A stretch of 12,335 nt of DNA. Origin: Saksenaea vasiformis B4078. Its lineage: Eukaryota; Mucoromycota; Mucoromycetes; Mucorales; Saksenaeaceae. Below the pieces are notes generated by a model. It searched no databases and was not told where the DNA came from. It saw only the letters and a program-made list of their open reading frames with translations. Of this stretch, positions 9,219 through 12,335 are shown piece after piece (within the stretch, counting starts at the first letter, position 1; every line of letters begins with the position of its first letter). A program made the position numbers and the translations under genes. The DNA is taken from assembly GCA_000697055.1 (NCBI GenBank), contig JNDT01001063.1:1-12335 (forward strand), given 5' to 3'.

Positions 9219-10102
9219 TCAGTTAAGTTCTGCTTGATCAATGGCTCTTAATCGTCGCATAATTCGATCCATCTCACTCTTAACGACCGCCATGATCTCT
9301 TCATGCGACTTGGTGGAATCTTCCGAGGCATCCAGCTTTTTCTTGAGCTGATCCACCTCTTCCTGTATACTTTTAATGGTGTCGAATTGCCTCTTTTCCA
9401 TCGCTTCATGTTCACGTTGAAGTAACTCGATGTCCTCTGTCGGTACATCGGCGTCGATCCGCGCCTGGACTTCTTGCTGTAGCTTGAGAGCGCGTGCGGA
9501 CGTGTCTGCAAGTTCTTGATAGGCTTCCAATATCACCGCTTTCAGTTGATCCTTCTGCATCTGATACGACTGCTGAATAGTGCGGATCTGTTCCCGTACC
9601 TCGCCATACTCCTGTACTGCTGCTTGTTCGAGTTCTTCCTGTTTCTTTTTAGCATCCCTGAGTTCGTCGTCCAATTCTTTCAGATGACCCATCCCTTGAC
9701 GTGCCGTTTCTATTTCGTCTGTGTACTTTTTAACTTGACCTTCAAAGAAAAAAGCAGTAGCTTTTGCGTTTTCTGCCTGTCTGTCTTTTCGGTTGCTCAT
9801 GTCTGTCAATGTTTGGATCTCTGTCTTGAGCTTCCGATTTGTGCGGCCACTCTCTTGTGCATGTAACTCGGCCTGTTTAGCTTGCTGTCGAGTTTGGTCA
9901 AGCTCCAGTCGAAGCTGCTGCAACTCACGTTCTGCTTTGGAGATCTTCTGCTGCAGTTCGCCGATGTCATTTCCTGTCGATCGATTCGACGTACGAGCGG
10001 CAACGCCATCTGTTTGTTTTGTGACATATTACATCAGGACAAATTCTTCTCAATACACCCTCTCCCCTTTCCCCGGTTTTTACTTTCTAGCTGGTCTGTC
10101 AT
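9219..10102 (-). CDS. Coiled-coil protein of unknown function, 269 aa, two exons
   Basis: The main exon (10009 down to 9219) encodes an almost unbroken charged, heptad-rich helix: ELQQKISKAERELQQLRLEL, then LKELDDELRDAKKKQEELEQ, IDADVPTEDIELLQREHEAM and a C-terminal MDRIMRRLRAIDQAELN. A possible hinge with DADVP lies about two-thirds along. This frame has no ATG at its upstream end. A 74-nt intron (10083-10010, GTAAAA..AAACAG) joins it in phase 1 to a 19-nt exon at 10102-10084 reading MTDQLE, preceded by a pyrimidine-rich patch typical of fungal leaders. I do not recognise the family; coiled coils of this type occur in cytoskeletal, kinetochore and trafficking proteins. No signal peptide or membrane segment is seen. 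It converges on the neurofibromin homologue. The reading frame is secure; the first exon is an inference. Confidence 0.7.
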
Positions 10103-11648
10103 GAGACGAAGAGATGAAAGAAAAAGGAAAACTCAGCTCCGTAGGAAAAAGAACCGATAGGCAATGGTATTTCAAACTCTCCTCACTTCCCCTAGAAACC
10201 TACGCCGAACCCACGTTTACCCCTCCAACACTCCTCTTCCATGAGTTCTTCTAGGGGTGAGGCATTGACAGATCAAGAATGTCATCCCATGTAGGACAGA
10301 CTTTGCAAGCGGTCTGCTTTGGACACAAAGGAAGCAGTCTCCTTGAACATACACAAAGCAGATCTGGACAGACAGATGGCTTTGCTCTTCAATGCTAGGA
10401 TTGATTGAAGGGTATTGCAACTACGCTATAGACATTTTGTTTGACCCATTCTCAAGGCAGGATCCATCATCGTGTGGATCGTGCTAAAAAAAAAAGCCGA
10501 TAAAATAAGCCCTGGAGTCCCCTCTGCGTCCACTTTGCGACATAGATATTTCTGTAAGGACACATACAAATTAATACGCCGTTTATAGCCATCAGTTGTG
10601 AAAGAATAAAGAAGCAATATCATCCTATTCTACTACTACAAAGATGGATTAACATGAACATCAAACGAGCTTTTCACTTCTCTTTCCTTTATGGACACGA
10701 CACCGTATGGAAGAATCAAAGCCAGTATGCTCTGATAAGTATCTCTCGATTTGTCATCATAAAGATATGCGTCTGGATACAGGATGATATGCAGCTTCAG
10801 AAATCTACGATTAATTGGCAAGTTTTTATGGATTTTGGCTAACTGACATTTGGTTTACATTCTGAAAAATGTCGTGTACGAGATTAGGCCTGTCACCGTG
10901 TAATTCAACTGCATTTATCACCATAGATGGTACGGCGCGTAGACAACGCATACTTTTTAACTACGTTCTTAGGTTTGTTGCCCCTTCTTGGCTTTTTCTG
11001 CTTGCCATCCATACATCGAAAGGTCCATTTTAGTCAATTCTATGAAATTCGTTTCTAAAGAACCGCGCGTCACCGATTAAGGGGTACGTTTCTATGGTTT
11101 CAGGATGCGCGGTCTCCACAAAGCAGGTGGAAAAAGGTTGGCTACAGTTTTTTGTACGTGACTTTGCGCCGCTTGGATAGAAGTTTTGCGCTGACCAATA
11201 GACCAAGTCTGCGTTGGCTGGGAATCAATGCCAAGGGACATTTTGCGTTATAGCAACTCCGCTGAGATTGCCCGCTCTCCTCCGAGAAGAAAAAGAATTT
11301 ATAATCAAACAAAAACTAAATGACTTGTCAAATGACATTCTGCTTTTCGCTGCAAAAACACAATTGTTTGTTATGTTTAAGCTCGTTATTTAAATGGCAA
11401 GGGATAGGGAAGTTACTTATTTCTTTACTCATTTTTTTTTCTTTTAAATATAAATTAGTTGATATATCTTCTCAAGAAAGTTTACCAAATCGTCATAAAC
11501 TTTGTTTAATTGATTCAATCTGCGTATTTCTTTTTTACTTTGCCCCAGTATTTGTTGTAAAATAGGGAGAGGCAAAATTTTCTTCTTGATTCAAGTATTG
11601 ATAGAAATTAATATCAATAATCACTTTAGCTTGCGAATTAGTTAATAA
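10103..11648. other. Intergenic stretch without a confident gene
   Basis: About 1.5 kb between the coiled-coil gene and the transposase remnant. Base composition is close to coding DNA up to about 11280, then becomes strongly AT-rich. I see no tRNA, rRNA or clear splice-linked gene. A 56-codon plus-strand stretch at 10241-10408, interrupted by one TAG, is the only part that reads like protein on the plus strand. AATAAA at 10603-10608 could end a transcript from it. Short minus-strand open stretches (about 10636-10850, 10905-11012, 11092-11241) are not distinguishable from chance. An A10 run lies at about 10486-10495. Confidence 0.5.
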
Positions 11649-12335
11649 GTCTCCAATTTTTCTTTTTTGTTCTATTTTTTGGAAGAATATACTTCGTTAG
11701 ATATAGATGATGTTACTTTGTTTGAGGATGATGAACCGAATGAACAGGTTAAATTGCTTCATTCATGCGCAGCTATTTTGGGCGAAGACTGGCGGGAAAG
11801 TAGTAGTCATGTGAATAATGCCTTTGTGCGTATGCGCACATTGGCAGATTCTAGATCATCTGCTGAGGATGCTGGAGAGAAACGCTTAACAGGCCTTGTT
11901 CCCTTTCCAAGCAGACCACGCACACAAGAAAAGCGTAAAGAGACGAGTAAAGCTAGAGCAAGAGGACCATACAGAAGATATACTGTGCAGCAAATAGAGA
12001 AGCTGTTTGATTTAGCGATTGAAGAAGGACGAATGGCAAAGAAAGCAGGGCTGATTACGGGTATAAAAGTCCGAACTGCTCAACATTATATCAAATCATA
12101 CAATCGCGATGAAGGAAGGCGTCTACCTGGGTTCAAAGGAAGCCTCGTACTAGATGTTATGGTCAGCTAACTGATGCTCACTCCCAGTCTCTTGAAGATT
12201 ACGTTGACAGGAACCCGACTGCCATCCTAACTGACATAAAGAAAGGACTTTGTAAAGCATTTGAAGACTTGACTATCTCCGAATCAGTATTGTATAGACG
12301 TTTAGTCAATAAATGCAGTATAATCCTGAAAAGGT
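11649..12335 (+). pseudogene. Tc1/IS630-like transposase, 5' part, frameshifted and cut by the window edge
   Basis: The first frame is open from 11649 to 12170. It begins with an acidic stretch DIDDVTLFEDDEPNEQ, passes through a basic linker (RTQEKRKETSKARARG) and reaches a homeodomain-like helix-turn-helix, YRRYTVQQIEKLFDLA to KVRTAQHYIKSYNRDEGRR. After LPG (codons 12123-12131) the family-like reading continues two bases out of frame from 12134 with QRKPRTRCYGQLTDAHSQ. It then gives a second, winged-helix-like DNA-binding segment, IKKGLCKAFEDLTISESV, which is still open at the window end. The DDE catalytic domain would lie beyond the right edge. No ATG lies near the 5' end of the frame, so an upstream exon (possible acceptor GTTAG at 11700) or decay must be assumed. 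Assignment to this transposase family rests on pattern memory of Mucoromycota elements. Confidence 0.6.
11649..12335 (+). mobile_element. Left part of a DNA transposon (Tc1/mariner-IS630-like), boundaries not visible
   Basis: The transposase remnant implies a DNA transposon that continues past the right edge. The change to strongly AT-rich sequence near 11290 may mark its left non-coding end, but without the right end I cannot find terminal inverted repeats or a TA target duplication. The boundary given here is only the start of the open frame. Confidence 0.4.

Noticed and set aside
10310..10345. Hairpin-like arms CTGCTT/AAGCAG as a possible small RNA
   Set aside because: The arms are only 6 bp with an alternative overlapping 5-bp pairing; too weak to call an RNA gene.
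10636..10850. Minus-strand open stretch of about 70 codons ending VNPSL
   Set aside because: It has no ATG, no upstream exon with convincing splice signals and no recognised motif; its length is within chance.
10905..11012. Minus-strand lysine-rich 35-codon frame starting MDGKQKKPRRGN
   Set aside because: It looks protein-like but is too short and unsupported; a 60-nt intron-like segment after it leads quickly to a stop.
11092..11241. Minus-strand 49-codon frame with a good start context (AAAATGTCC)
   Set aside because: It is short, has no recognisable domain and does not join in frame to any neighbouring open stretch by a good intron.

Overview
The window reads as intron-rich nuclear DNA of an early-diverging fungus, most likely Mucoromycota (Mucorales). 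Support: nearly all introns are about 43-74 nt with GT(or GC)..AG ends; the central gene is a full-length neurofibromin-type RasGAP rather than a short GAP; and the right edge carries a Tc1/IS630-like transposase of a style common in Mucoromycota genomes. The organism call is inference.

Layout. (1) 1-327: 3' end of an unrecognised plus-strand gene, with two AATAAA signals (327, 365). (2) 328-470: compact promoter of the next gene. (3) 471-9119: a complete neurofibromin (NF1/IRA family) gene on the plus strand in about 15-16 exons. It encodes about 2,600 residues with a helical N-terminal half, a RasGAP domain, a Sec14-PH-like module and a helical-repeat C-terminus. Separate open frames across this stretch are its exons, joined here by splice-site phase and by family alignment from memory. 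(4) 9120-9218: short convergent 3' region with a T13 run. (5) 9219-10102, minus strand: a coiled-coil protein of 269 residues, with a 19-nt first coding exon. (6) 10103-11648: about 1.5 kb with no confident gene; it holds one curious 56-codon stretch (10241-10408) broken by a single in-frame TAG. (7) 11649-12335: 5' part of a decayed transposase gene with a 1-nt frameshift, running off the right edge.

Function. The neurofibromin homologue should switch off Ras by stimulating GTP hydrolysis; the arginine finger and FLR motif are intact. No functional link to the two flanking genes can be seen. The most notable points are in gene structure: a frame-restoring candidate 2-nt microexon near the N-terminus, two introns that appear to need GC-AG splicing, a 45-nt symmetric mini-exon just before the GAP domain, and a pair of competing in-frame introns.
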